Below, piece by piece: positions 7,750-15,452 of a stretch of 64,000 bases of DNA. This DNA is from Nocardiopsis_B mangrovi (lineage in GTDB: Bacteria; Actinomycetota; Actinomycetes; Streptosporangiales; Streptosporangiaceae): assembly GCF_042653925.1 (NCBI RefSeq), contig NZ_JBHSFQ010000014.1, positions 62,001 through 126,000 on the forward strand. Reading direction: 5' to 3'. A program made the translations under genes and the position numbers. Under the pieces are notes generated by a model. That model had not been told where the DNA came from and made no database searches. It was given only the letters and a program-made list of their open reading frames with translations. Positions within the stretch are counted from its first letter, which is position 1; every line of letters begins with the position of its first letter.

Positions 7750-8552
7750 TTAGGAGGTGTTCGGTATGACGGACAGCCCGGACAGCCCGGACAGCCCGGA
7801 CAGCCCGGACAGCCCGGACAGTGCGCGCGGGCGCCCGGACACGGCGTCCGTCGAACGCGCCGTGGCCAGCTCCTTGATCCCCGTGGCCCAGTGCGTCGAC
7901 CGGGGCCGGCCGTCCGTCGGGAACATCGCGGCCAGGCGTCGCAGGGACAAGGGTGCGCCGAGTGCGTCGGCCTGGCGCACCGCCTGGACGGCCGCCGCCG
8001 TGACGGCCCGCTCGGCGGCCTCGCGCGCCGAGGCGCGGGCGGTCTCCAGCGGCACGAACTCCGGGCAGGCGAACGGCACCAGCGGGGCGGCCGCGGCCGG
8101 AGCGGGTTCGGGCACGTCGCCCCCTCGACCTCCTCGGCGACTTGTTCGCCGGGCCGGACAGGCTCCCCGCGGCCGTGCGTGATGGCGTACATGGCGAGCT
8201 GGTAGGCCACCTCGGCGACCACCGGCACGCACAGGGCGACGACGACGCCGGTTACCCCGTAGGCGATCCCGTGCGCGAGGTTTGCCGCGGTCGTCATGGC
8301 GATGCCGAGGATGAGCCCGGCGCGCACCTGCCACGACTGTCCGGCGCGGCGGGCGACCGCGAGCACGCTGATGGAGATCACGATCAGACCGTCCGGCACG
8401 GCGGCCAACACGGCGGCCTCCCAGCCGCGCGCGCCCGCCGCCTCGGCCACTTCGTAGGCGTGCCCGTAGGAGACGGCCAGCAGTCCGGCCGCCATGGTCA
8501 GGCTGGAGGCGATCGCCAGGACCGCGTCGACGCTGAAACGCCCGCGGCTCAT
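7750..8552 (-). pseudogene. DUF2637 membrane protein (spdB-like), frameshifted
   Basis: Starting at ATG 8552 (MSRGRFSVD) the protein has four hydrophobic segments typical of DUF2637 proteins of actinomycete plasmids and integrative elements (AVLAIASSLTMAAGLLAVSY, AVLAAVPDGLIVISISVLAV, AGLILGIAMTTAANLAHGIA, VVALCVPVVAEVAYQLAMYA). After EEVEG the frame shifts by one base at a four-G run near 8117. A natural-looking continuation (GDVPEPAPAAAAPLVPFA, then an HTH-like LRRLAAMFPTDGRPRSTHWA) runs in the other frame to a stop at 7750. Restoring one G would join the two parts. The tail is encoded by the 9-bp tandem repeat. Likely role: conjugal spreading of the lost element. Confidence 0.7.
7772..7821. 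repeat. 9-bp tandem repeat (GACAGCCCG), five copies plus a partial
   Basis: GACAGCCCG is repeated head to tail from 7772 to 7816, and a partial copy runs to 7821. The period is a multiple of three, so on the minus strand it encodes repeated Leu-Ser-Gly near the C-terminus of the DUF2637 protein, and copy-number change would not alter the frame. Confidence 0.9.
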
Positions 8553-8822
8553 CGGCCACCGCCCCCGGCGCCCAGGACCCGGGCGTCGTGCGCGGCCCGC
8601 ACACTCCGGCTCGCCCCCCGCCGGCGCCGCCGAGGAGGCGGTGCCCACGATCTCGGCATGGACGGCGTCGACCTGGCCGCGCGTCTCGACCAGCCACGCC
8701 GACAGGGTGGCGGGGTCGGTGGCGGTGAGCTGCTCGGGCGTCATGGCGGCCAGCCGGTCGAGGGTGCCCATGGCCGAGCCGAGCGCCTCGACGGCGGCAA
8801 GGGACAGGTGGATCAGGCTCAT
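8549..8822 (-). CDS. Small hypothetical protein upstream of DUF2637
   Basis: ATG 8822 begins MSLIHLSLAAVEALGSAMG, a helical protein of ~90 residues with LDRLAAMTPEQLTATDPATL and VETRGQVDAVHAEIVG. The open frame as sequenced runs on into the DUF2637 start without a stop. The neighbouring frame gives a more natural end (VRAAHDARVLGAGGG, stop TGA overlapping the DUF2637 ATG at 8552), so a one-base indel near 8620 is likely. Its ATG overlaps the stop of the upstream small gene (ATGA), so these three genes form one translationally coupled minus-strand operon. Function unknown; the context is an integrative element. Confidence 0.5.
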
Positions 8823-9058
8823 CGCGCACCGCCCTCGGCCTGGCCCTGCTGCTTGGCCGCGCAGCGCTCGGCGTCCTCGGCAAGGAAACGCTGCCACACG
8901 GCCTCGCTCGACACGCCGCGGATGCCGTCGAGCGTGTCCAGCGCCTCGTGCAGGGCCTCCCTGACGTAGTCGGGGACGTCCAGGCTGCGCATGCGCAGGA
9001 GGCCCTGGAGAGTCCCGGCGGCGCCCGCCAACTCCATCTGGTCGTCCACGGAGAGCAT
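8819..9058 (-). CDS. Small hypothetical protein, 5' end abutting a CRISPR remnant
   Basis: From ATG 9058 (MLSVDDQMELAGAAG) this reads as a 79-residue helical protein with DVPDYVREALHEALDTLDGI and AVWQRFLAEDAERCAAKQQ. The frame is also open upstream (THAYQVTDTL) and runs straight into the CRISPR repeat at 9090-9117, so the native N-terminus may have been replaced at that junction. The stop TGA overlaps the next start (ATGA at 8822), so it heads the DUF2637 operon. No known domain recognised; similar short genes accompany spdB-type genes in actinomycete elements. Confidence 0.5.
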   Translation of the reverse strand: MLSVDDQMELAGAAGTLQGLLRMRSLDVPDYVREALHEALDTLDGIRGVSSEAVWQRFLAEDAERCAAKQQGQAEGGAR

Positions 9059-9089
9059 CAGCGTGTCGGTGACCTGGTAGGCGTGCGTG

Positions 9090-9178
9090 GACACACCCCC
9101 GCAGGTGCGGGGAGGACCTCTGGCCGACGTCCTGGCCGCACAGCGGCGGCGGCACACCCCCGCAGGTGCGGGAAGGAC
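9090..9178. CRISPR. One-spacer CRISPR remnant, type I-E-like repeats
   Basis: Two ~28-bp repeats sit at 9090-9117 and 9151-9178 with a 61-bp period, leaving a 33-bp spacer (9118-9150). Read on the minus strand they are GTCCTCCCCGCACCTGCGGG plus GGTGTGTC, and GTCCTTCCCGCACCTGCGGG plus GGTGTGCC. This is the actinobacterial type I-E form with a CCCGC-ACCT-GCGGG hairpin. The repeats differ at two or three positions, as expected for an old array. There is no cas gene in the window. The array lies exactly between two genes that both lose their 5' ends at its edges. Confidence 0.7.
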
Positions 9179-9369
9179 AGGACTCGATCACTGACGAGCA
9201 GATCGACGCCGTTCGGGCTCTGCGTGCGTGGCTGATGGCGGACTACGGGCTCTTCGGGGCCGTGAAGGGCCACCGAGATTTCATCGGCACCTCGTGCCCC
9301 GGTGATGCCGCCTACGCGATGGTGCGCCACGGAATGACTGTGTCGATCAGTAACCGGAACGCTTGTTGA
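9179..9369 (+). pseudogene. N-acetylmuramoyl-L-alanine amidase, C-terminal fragment
   Basis: Immediately after the second CRISPR repeat the frame reads ITDEQIDAVRALRAWLMADY, then VKGHRDFIGTSCPGDAAYAM. This is the end of an amidase_2/PGRP-type lysin, including the conserved GHRD...TSCPGD zinc-site segment. The N-terminal two thirds are missing and the peptidoglycan-binding module that should follow is absent. An ATG/GTG-like codon inside the repeat is fortuitous. This is a third lysin fragment in the region (compare 11725-11955 and 20131-20690). Confidence 0.75.
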
Positions 9370-9584
9370 TGTGTTCAGGTAACGCCTGCGGCCAGATCAC
9401 GCCGTAAATGTCGACGGGATTCAGCAACAGGGGCGCAGCCTGAGAGCCGATATGGGCTTCCTCCTCGGTTCCGCGCACCAGGATGGCGACTCGCTCACCG
9501 GGAAGGAGACGTCCCGGTGGCCCGTTGTGGTCATCGGGGCGGCGAGGGGCACGGCGGCCCGCCGCGCTGTGGGAAGCTCCCACG

Positions 9585-11423
9585 ATGACCCCGGAATCCC
9601 CCAAACCACCACTTCTTCGGACATGGACGCTCGCGGATGTCGTCGCTGTCCTTCTGCATGCCGCTGCGCTGCTCGTGAGTCTGGCGGCGGTGGTGGGGGT
9701 GCTCGGCATGTTCTCCCTCTTCGCCGCTGGGGTCGCGGCGGCGGCCGTGCTCGCCCTGATCGCGTGCCAGGTGCCCCGGCGCGACGGCACACCCCTCGTG
9801 CGCGCACCGGGGATCGTGCTGGTGGCCGGGGAGATCGTGCTGTTCGGCGCCGCGTCGGCGGCGGCCTGGGCCGCCTGGCCCCCACCGGCCGTGCTCGTCT
9901 TCTGCGTGCTCATCACGGTCGACGTCATCGTCCGCCTGGACCACTGGGACACGCTGACGACCGTGATCCCGGGGCGGGCGGGAAGGATCGCCGCCCGGAC
10001 GGCGGCGGCCACCACGGCGGCGCTGGTCGCCGCCGGGCTCCTGTCGCCCTGGTACTGGTCCCCGGCCGCCGAGGCCGTACTGTGCGCGCGGCCCACGGTA
10101 CAGCAGGGAGCCAGCGACGCATGGCCCGACGCGCGTCCGCTGGATCAGCGCGATCCCACGCGGGAGGACTCGCCGCTGCTGGACGCGGCCGAGGACTTCG
10201 ACGGCAACGCCGCCTTCGGAACGGCTGCCTGGTGGACGCCCTTCTGGGGCGGGATGGCGACCGGGAACTCCACGTCGGTGGCCATGGTGGACGTGGACGG
10301 CCTCGGCGTCTACGACGCCGCCGACGGCCACGTGAAGTGGACGCTCGACAGCGCCCGGGCGAAGTGGGAGCTCAACGACGACGGGACCCATGGGATATTC
10401 GGCTGGATATCGGAGGGCGGCAGGCGAACAATCAGTGGCGACCTCGTACACACGGTCGGCGATACGCTGCTCGTCCACCTCAGAGACGGATATGGCCCGA
10501 ACGATCTTCCGCGCATTGCCCTCCTGGCCCTCGACGTGGAGACCGGAGACCGGCTCTGGTGCGCCCCCGGCGTCACGCACCTCCAGTTCGACCCCGCCGC
10601 CCCCGACCGCGTCGCGGTCTACGACGACGCCTGGAGGCTCCTGGACACCTCCGACGGCCGCACCGTGGCCGCCCCCGACATCGACCTGACCCCCCTGGCC
10701 GCCGAGGCGCCGGAGGAACCCGAGGGGAGACCGCTGTTTTATCGCGGCCCCGAGCCCACCGAAAAGGCCGTGCTCGGAGGCGGCCGGCTCGTCCTGACCA
10801 GGGGGCCGGCCATCGCCGTCTACGACGCCGCCGACGGGAGCCCCATCCATGACGCCACGCTGCCCGCCCCGCACGGGGACGCCGATGAGGACGGGCACGC
10901 GGTGTACAACGCCATCGCCGATGAAACGGCCACCGTGGTGGAGGTCGACTGCTACGACGCCCAATCCGATCCGCACGGCCACCCGGGCCCCGAGCTGGTC
11001 GCCTTCAACCCTGCCGGGGAAGAGCTGTGGCGCAGTGAGGGCTCGATCGGCGACTACGGCCCCTCCGGGACGGTCCCGCCGTTCGGCGGGGTCTTCATCA
11101 CCAAGACCACAGCGATCCACATCGGCGACGGCTCCGAAGCGTGGGAGCTGCCGAACCGTATAGGCCAGCACAGCGGGAGCCGGCACCAGGTGCGCGACGG
11201 CTTCCTCTATGCCGACGTGGACGGGGCGCCGGTCGCGATCGACTTCCGGGACGGCGGCATCATCCCGGCACCCCTCGCCGACCAGCTGGAGGCGGGGGAT
11301 TCCGATGTCGCCCACGAACGGACCGTTGTACCGGCCGGGATCGTCCTCGCCCAGTCGTCCTCGGTCCCGCGCCCCGCGGAAACGGCCACGGTGATGTTCG
11401 GCCCGCCCACCCCCGCGGAATGA
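9585..11423 (+). CDS. Membrane-anchored PQQ-like beta-propeller protein
   Basis: A ~612-residue protein starting at ATG 9585. The first ~170 residues hold four to five hydrophobic helices (for example VVAVLLHAAALLVSLAAVVG, LFAAGVAAAAVLALIAC, TTAALVAAGLLSPWYW). The remaining ~430 residues form a secreted domain with repeated VYDAADG and ALDVETGDRLW motifs, a hallmark of PQQ-type beta-propeller blades (VDGLGVYDAADGHVKWTLD, IAVYDAADGSPIHDATL). Similar proteins in actinomycetes are orphan surface sensors or scaffolds with no bound cofactor. No enzyme motif seen. A minus-strand ORF of similar length over the same bases is an antisense shadow. Flanked on both sides by phage debris, so possibly cargo. 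Confidence 0.75.
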   Translation: MTPESPKPPLLRTWTLADVVAVLLHAAALLVSLAAVVGVLGMFSLFAAGVAAAAVLALIACQVPRRDGTPLVRAPGIVLVAGEIVLFGAASAAAWAAWPPPAVLVFCVLITVDVIVRLDHWDTLTTVIPGRAGRIAARTAAATTAALVAAGLLSPWYWSPAAEAVLCARPTVQQGASDAWPDARPLDQRDPTREDSPLLDAAEDFDGNAAFGTAAWWTPFWGGMATGNSTSVAMVDVDGLGVYDAADGHVKWTLDSARAKWELNDDGTHGIFGWISEGGRRTISGDLVHTVGDTLLVHLRDGYGPNDLPRIALLALDVETGDRLWCAPGVTHLQFDPAAPDRVAVYDDAWRLLDTSDGRTVAAPDIDLTPLAAEAPEEPEGRPLFYRGPEPTEKAVLGGGRLVLTRGPAIAVYDAADGSPIHDATLPAPHGDADEDGHAVYNAIADETATVVEVDCYDAQSDPHGHPGPELVAFNPAGEELWRSEGSIGDYGPSGTVPPFGGVFITKTTAIHIGDGSEAWELPNRIGQHSGSRHQVRDGFLYADVDGAPVAIDFRDGGIIPAPLADQLEAGDSDVAHERTVVPAGIVLAQSSSVPRPAETATVMFGPPTPAE

Positions 11424-11724
11424 ACCGTCGGCCAGGCGCACGCCGCCGAGTTCGCACCCGGATGCCAACGCCGGTGTGGACATCGTGCCGGATTGCCACA
11501 TATAGCTGGGTCTGGGTCTGCGGCATCGGGGCTTCACGGTAAGCAGCACCTCGATGCTCCCACCGCAAGCCCCCCGGTGTTACTGAAACTCATCAACACA
11601 CTACGGCGATGAGCAGGGGTGTTGCCCAAACTCATCGACAAACGTTGTTGCTGGACGCGAACAAAACCAACGGAACGTTCAGCGAAGCCCCGGGTGCTTC
11701 GGGGGCAGGAGTCTGGAGGACGAC
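11424..11724. other. Gene-free gap with possible IS-end traces
   Basis: No coding sequence supported. The stretch ACTGAAACTCATCAACAC (about 11583) is echoed by GCCCAAACTCATCGACAAAC (about 11624), a pair of related AT-richer motifs separated by about 40 bp. It could be a relic of an insertion-sequence end. The lysin fragment begins right after it. Confidence 0.3.
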
Positions 11725-11955
11725 ATGGTGGGACTGAAGCAAGGAGATTCCGGGGAGCGTGTGACGTTCCTCTAGGAGGTGCTGGTGCAGGGCGGCCACT
11801 CGGTCGGCGGCTCGGACGGCGACTACGGGCCGGCCGTCTCGAAGGCCGTGCTCGCCGCCCACAAGTCCAAGGGCAGCAAGCAGGCCTTCGGCGACCGGAT
11901 CACCGGCGCCGCGGCGAAACAGATCATGTCCCAGTTCATCAAGGCCCACCTCTGA
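11725..11955 (+). pseudogene. Lysin peptidoglycan-binding module with in-frame TAG (copy 1)
   Basis: The frame reads MVGLKQGDSGERVTFL, stop, EVLVQGGHSVGGSDGDYGP, then SKAVLAAHK and ITGAAAKQIMSQFIKAHL. It is a PG_binding_1 domain from an endolysin. The TAG at 11773-11775 stands where the second copy (20131-20690) has CAG (Gln in YLQELLVKGG), so a single C-to-T change made the nonsense codon. The residues before MVGL (EDD) also match copy 2 (DDD), so this was the C-terminal module of a longer amidase whose 5' part is lost. A holin follows 57 bp downstream. Confidence 0.8.
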
Positions 11956-12012
11956 ACCGGCATCACCTGACTGCCCCGGCCGGTCGGCCATGGCTTCTCT
12001 TTTGGAGGACCC

Positions 12013-12273
12013 GTGCACGCATCCCCGGCCCCCATTCCCGGCAGCCGCAGCGAAACCGCGGCCGACGCCCGGTCCCGCGCGCTGCGAACCCTCGTCCAGG
12101 CTCTGGCCGTCACCGCGGTCGTCGGCGCCTCGACCGCCGTCTACCAGCTCGTCACGTCGGGCGACGCGCTCACCGGCGCCACCGTCATCACGGCCGCGCT
12201 CACCGGCGCCGGCACCGTTGTAGCCGCGTGGGTCCGACGCCGCCTGGAGGGCACGCCCGGCGGGGAGGGCTGA
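12013..12273 (+). CDS. Holin-like small membrane protein (copy 1, intact)
   Basis: An 86-residue protein starting at GTG 12013 with GGAGG 6 nt upstream. A charged N-terminus (GSRSETAADARSRALRT) precedes two closely spaced hydrophobic stretches (LVQALAVTAVVGASTAVYQL and TGATVITAALTGAGTVVAAW) and a basic tail (VRRRLEG). Size and layout fit the short holins encoded next to endolysins in actinomycete phages and integrative elements. It directly follows the lysin module on the same strand. A second, frameshifted copy with >80 percent identity lies on the other strand at 17870-18114. Holin function is inferred from layout and position. Confidence 0.7.
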   Translation: MHASPAPIPGSRSETAADARSRALRTLVQALAVTAVVGASTAVYQLVTSGDALTGATVITAALTGAGTVVAAWVRRRLEGTPGGEG

Positions 12274-12293
12274 CCTCCGGGTGCCAACCGAGC

Positions 12294-12328
12294 AGCGCCC
12301 CCGAACGCCGTGAGGCGGCGGGGGCGCT
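12294..12328. terminator. Bidirectional hairpin between convergent genes
   Basis: AGCGCCCCCG (12294-12303) pairs perfectly with CGGGGGCGCT (12319-12328), and the loop holds an inner CGCC-GTGA-GGCG hairpin. It separates the holin from the convergent DUF4352 gene. A near copy of the G/C-rich hairpin occurs at ~17800, in the corresponding place of the inverted second module. Confidence 0.7.
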
Positions 12329-12344
12329 TCGTTGTGTCCAGGAT

Positions 12345-12956
12345 CTATTCGGCGCTGAAGCGCAACGGGTCCGAGAAACTCCAGACGTCTTCGACGACGA
12401 CCTCGGCCACCTCAGTCCCCTCAGGAACGTCGACCACAGCCTCCCCTGACACGGAGTTGCCGGGGTTGATCTGCTCCAGGAACAGGTCGTCGCCGCCGAG
12501 GACGGTCTGGCTGCTGTACTCGCTACCGTTGGCGTCGACCAGCTTCACCGCGGAGGAGTCGAAATAGGTCGCCTCAGAGCCGGTGTTCTCGACGGTCAAG
12601 CTGATGACCCGGAATTCGCCCTGAGCCGTCTCCTCCAGGAACTCGTCGCCATAGACGCTGGTGGTCTCCATGCCGGCGACGGTGACCGTCCAGTCGTCCA
12701 CCGTGCCGGGTTCACCGAGGGGGATCAGGGCGTCTCCGCCGTCGGTGTCCTCTTCGGCCGCCGGTTCGGCGCTGTCATCAGCGGCCTGTTCGCCGCTCCC
12801 CCCGGGCTCGGGTGGGGCATCGACATTGGAGCCGATGACGGCGACGCACCCGACGCCCATGATGAGCACGAGGAACGCGGCTCCGCCGCATCCGAGGCAG
12901 CCCCACAGCCACGCGTTCTTCTTCGGCTGTGCGGGTGGAGGAGGGGGTCCATACAT
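12345..12956 (-). CDS. DUF4352 membrane-anchored extracellular protein
   Basis: A 203-residue protein from ATG 12956 (MYGPPPPPAQPKK). A proline-rich cytoplasmic lead, a Cys-rich hydrophobic helix (LWGCLGCGGAAFLVLIMGVG), and an acidic linker rich in Glu/Asp/Ala (residues ~50-75) precede an immunoglobulin-like DUF4352 domain (VDDWTVTVAGMET, FRVISLTVENTGSEATYFD, GNSVSGEAVVDVPEGTEV). Such proteins sit outside the membrane and their roles are mostly unknown. The start at 12956 is chosen because the conserved Pro-rich head begins there; a GTG/ATG at 13028 would add 24 unsupported residues. It is convergent with the holin; an analogous gene occupies the mirror position at 17117-17929. Confidence 0.75.
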   Translation of the reverse strand: MYGPPPPPAQPKKNAWLWGCLGCGGAAFLVLIMGVGCVAVIGSNVDAPPEPGGSGEQAADDSAEPAAEEDTDGGDALIPLGEPGTVDDWTVTVAGMETTSVYGDEFLEETAQGEFRVISLTVENTGSEATYFDSSAVKLVDANGSEYSSQTVLGGDDLFLEQINPGNSVSGEAVVDVPEGTEVAEVVVEDVWSFSDPLRFSAE

Positions 12957-13151
12957 GGGGGATCTCTCTTTCTGCGCTGGTGAGAGCACAGTAGGTCTCC
13001 GAGGGCGGAGTTCGTGGGGTTTGGCCACAGGGGGTCACCAGGTGAACCGGTTGGTGCGGGTTTGCGTCACGTTTCGCGTGGTGACCTGGTCGTTCGATGG
13101 TTACTGTGAGTGTTTGAGGTTCGTCCCCGATTGGGCCCTGGTGTCCGCCTA

Positions 13152-13662
13152 TTACCGCCGACTCATGTGCCACGGCAGGTGCGGGCCAACGACGGCGAGC
13201 TGTTCGAGGCGCCGCTCGAACTCTCGGGTCGGCGTGGTGGCGTCCACATCGAGCTCCAGGGCGCGCACCATCGCCATGTCCTCGTCCGGCAGGAGCCCGG
13301 CGAGCGCGTCGGGGCCGGTACGTCCTGCGCTCGTCCTTGACGACCAGGTCCTCGACGCCGAGCTGCGGCATCTCCTCGTACCACTGCAGGGTCTCGTCAC
13401 GGCCGCGCGTCTGCCGACCGAGCATGAGGTGCGGTTCGGAGATCCAGGCGAGCGCCTCCTCCAGCAGCTCACGGCGGTCCGCGAGTGGACTCCGGGTCAT
13501 GTCGACGTCCTCGTCACGCAGGAGGTCGAAGACCACAAGATGGCACGGCTCCTCGTCGGCGAGCCGCTTCGACCGGCGGGGGCCGACGATGTCGCGGCGG
13601 AGAAGGGCGTCGAAGTCCAGGCGGTCACCGGACCACCGCACGATCTCGCCGTCGAGTTTTCG
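13152..13662 (-). pseudogene. ATP-dependent DNA ligase, adenylation-domain fragment
   Basis: From 13662 downward the frame reads LDGEIVRWSGDRLDFDALL, RRSKRLADEEPCHLVVFDLL, LADRRELLEEALAW and GVEDLVVKDERRTYRP. These are motifs III to V of the nucleotidyltransferase domain of a LigC-type ligase; the motif I lysine region (KxDG) is absent. The match stops at the boundary with the OB domain. A different frame below ~13330 (LPDEDMAMVRALELDVDATT) ends at 13152 and does not belong to the ligase. The missing OB domain of the same family is found at 16615-16911 on the other strand. Not functional. Confidence 0.75.
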
Positions 13663-13763
13663 GCGTAGGAATCGCGAACAAGAACCGTGCTTCAGTGCGT
13701 TCGGTAAAATCTCCGGGTACCGATCTGTTTCGTGTAAATGAGATTGCAGCTGTGCATGTAGAA

Positions 13764-13806
13764 GGCGGCCACCGGCACCCTGCTGAGGGAAGCGCCGGTG
13801 ACCGCC
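13764..13806. terminator. Long GC-rich hairpin
   Basis: GGCGGCCACCGGC (13764-13776) and GCCGGTGACCGCC (13794-13806) are complementary at 12 of 13 positions around a 17-nt loop. It lies downstream of the small membrane gene at 13848-13985 (minus strand) and may end its transcript. Confidence 0.5.
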
Positions 13807-13847
13807 TGACAGGCCGAGGGTCCTGTGTAACGGGATTCGACTTCCTG

Positions 13848-13985
13848 TTACATGGGGCCGTCGCCGCTTCGGAGCCACCACAGCAGGAACCGGATTCCCG
13901 CGAGCCCAGTCCAACCCGGCGCAAGTGCGAACTTGATCACTTCCCAGCGCCGTTCGTGTGGCGACACCTCGTCACGACGTGACAT
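13848..13985 (-). CDS. Short single-span membrane protein (45 aa)
   Basis: This gene is below the usual length cut-off. ATG 13985 has GAGGAG 7 nt upstream, and the frame ends at TAA 13848. The product starts MSRRDEVSPHERRWEVIK, has one hydrophobic segment (FALAPGWTGLAGIRFLLWWL) and ends RSGDGPM. The strong ribosome site, charged N-terminus and well-formed helix support a real gene. No family recognised; comparable tiny proteins are common in actinophage and integrative-element cargo. It is followed by a hairpin at 13764-13806. Confidence 0.55.
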   Translation of the reverse strand: MSRRDEVSPHERRWEVIKFALAPGWTGLAGIRFLLWWLRSGDGPM

Positions 13986-14107
13986 GGCCACGCTCCTCGC
14001 CGGGCAGGCCGAACCTCGTGGCTCGGCTACCGCCTGCCCGCGGGTCGGGTGGTGTGCATGGAGAGAGCGAGACCGACGTAGCGATCAGGGCACGACGGGA
14101 GGGTGGA

Positions 14108-14505
14108 ATGGACATCATCGAGTTCCTGGCGGCGCGGCCGCACGGGGATGAGGCGGTGGCGCGGGCCGCTGACAAGGCCGAGGTCGGCGCCGAATGGTCC
14201 GGGCGCGACTTCGATGAGTGGCGAGCCGACAAGACCTTCCAGCCGATGGAGCCATGGGCGGTGTCGTTTCCTCCGGACACCCAGCAGCACATTGCCCACC
14301 ATGATCCGGCCCGGGCACTGCGGGAGGTGGATGCCAAGCGGCGGATCGTCCACACGCACCGCCCCGTCCCGGACCCGCGTGACGTGAGCGGGCGGGTGTG
14401 CCACGCGGGGTGCGACCCGCAGGCCGGCTGGCCATGCTCGACGCTGGCGACTTGGCCGGGGTGTACGCCGACCACCCGGATCACGACCGATCCTGGGTGA
14501 GCTGA
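14108..14505 (+). pseudogene. DUF6221 family protein, frameshifted near its end
   Basis: ATG 14108 begins MDIIEFLAARPHGDEAVARA, followed by QQHIAHHDPARALREVDAKR and RIVHTH. This is the DUF6221 pattern seen in many actinophage and integrative-element genes (an N-terminal helix, then HDPARVLREVEAKR). In DUF6221 the C-terminus reads like P-LRALA-VYADHPDY-W. Here the same end (LAGVYADHPDHDRSWVS, stop at 14505) is in the neighbouring frame after a one-base slip around 14448. The open frame as sequenced instead stops at 14500 with unrelated residues. Function of the family is unknown. Confidence 0.7.
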
Positions 14506-14660
14506 GATCGATGAGAGGCCCGGCGCCTGCGACGGCGTCCGGGTGCACCGTGTCGAAGGGTCGCATACCTGTGCCCGGCGTCTCGACCAACGACGTGACC
14601 ACGGATTTTCGGTTTCCGCCGAAAAACGTTGCCGCGCCTCCCCTCTGGTCAAACACTGAA

Positions 14661-14690
14661 GTCCTTCCCCGCGCCTGCGGGAGTGCGTCC
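14661..14690 (+). repeat. Isolated CRISPR-repeat-like sequence
   Basis: GTCCTTCCCCGCGCCTGCGG followed by GAGTGCGTCC closely resembles the minus-strand form of the two repeats at 9090-9178, with one inserted base and a few substitutions; the CCCGC-GCCT-GCGGG hairpin is kept. It is single: no second copy lies 61 bp either side. Upstream is an AT-richer stretch (14605-14660) with a TTTTCGG-CCGAAAA hairpin, the kind of context a leader would have. It may be a relic of the same array or a coincidental hairpin. Confidence 0.35.
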
Positions 14691-14765
14691 GTGGCCGGGG
14701 CCTCTTAAGCGACGACAACTGCGGCCACACGTGGTCATCAACAAAGTCTCGGGGTGAAGGCGCTA

Positions 14766-15452
14766 GTGAAACATCTACTTGCCATGGGCTGTGTCCTGGC
14801 CCTGGGACTATCGGTTCCGATCGCCCCGGCCGTTGCGGAGGAGTCACCATTTCTACCCCGACTGAACTGTCCGGGGGCGCAGACTGCGGACCTCGGTATC
14901 TCCGTGGCCTCCCTCGAACCGGATGAAGACAAGATCAGCGTCACCGTCTCGGGACAAGTGAGGTACGACCTCCCGGTCCCCGCCGGGGAGGTGGTGGAGG
15001 TGGACACCCCTCTCGTCCTCACTATCGCCCCCTCCGAACGACACGGTGAGGACCCCGACTCCTATCGCACCGAACTGGAAGACTCGGCCCGGCGCGCCGG
15101 GACCCTCACCATCCCTCTTCAGGGAACCGCCAGCCCCCCGGCCCGGTATCACTTCTCTGGGCGTGCTGATATCGACCACGACGTTTGGGATCCCCAGGTC
15201 GGCGTGTATCACCTCCAAACCGCCGAGACTCTGTCGCTCCCTGGTGAGCTGGAGTGCCCGATCTCCCCGCCTCCTCAGCCCCCGGAATTCATGATCGGTA
15301 CCGCGGAGGACATCCGTATCGCGCGCACGAACACTTCTGAGGCACCCGCCTTGGCCTGGGCGGCTGTGGGTGGCTTCGTCGTGGTCTTCGGATGCCTTCT
15401 CTACTGGCGGGAACACAGACAACGCGCGAAGGACGCGCCCACGCCGCGCTAG
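14766..15452 (+). CDS. Secreted, C-terminally membrane-anchored protein
   Basis: A ~228-residue protein. The N-terminus MKHLLAMGCVLALGLSVPIA with APAVAEE is a clear Sec signal peptide. The extracellular part (~25-185) is beta-rich (ISVTVSGQVRYDLP, VVEVDTPLVLTIAP, YHFSGRADIDHDVW) and two cysteines (NCPG and ELECPI) could pair. A C-terminal helix (ALAWAAVGGFVVVFGCLLYW) and basic tail (REHRQRAKD) anchor it. GTG 14766 is preferred over 14754 because GAAGG lies 5 nt before it. No domain recognised. Base composition is somewhat AT-richer than neighbouring core genes, consistent with recent acquisition. Confidence 0.7.
   Translation: MKHLLAMGCVLALGLSVPIAPAVAEESPFLPRLNCPGAQTADLGISVASLEPDEDKISVTVSGQVRYDLPVPAGEVVEVDTPLVLTIAPSERHGEDPDSYRTELEDSARRAGTLTIPLQGTASPPARYHFSGRADIDHDVWDPQVGVYHLQTAETLSLPGELECPISPPPQPPEFMIGTAEDIRIARTNTSEAPALAWAAVGGFVVVFGCLLYWREHRQRAKDAPTPR

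Noticed and set aside
7772..7821. The 9-bp tandem repeat as a plasmid-type iteron origin
   Set aside because: The repeats are coding-phase multiples of three inside a DUF2637 tail, there is no Rep gene, and they are not AT-flanked.
9531..11549. A 672-codon minus-strand open frame
   Set aside because: It is antisense to the beta-propeller gene and has no motifs, while the plus strand has clear blades and membrane helices.
9090..14690. cas genes accompanying the CRISPR remnant
   Set aside because: No protein here resembles Cas1, Cas2, Cas3 or Cascade subunits. The array is an orphan relic.
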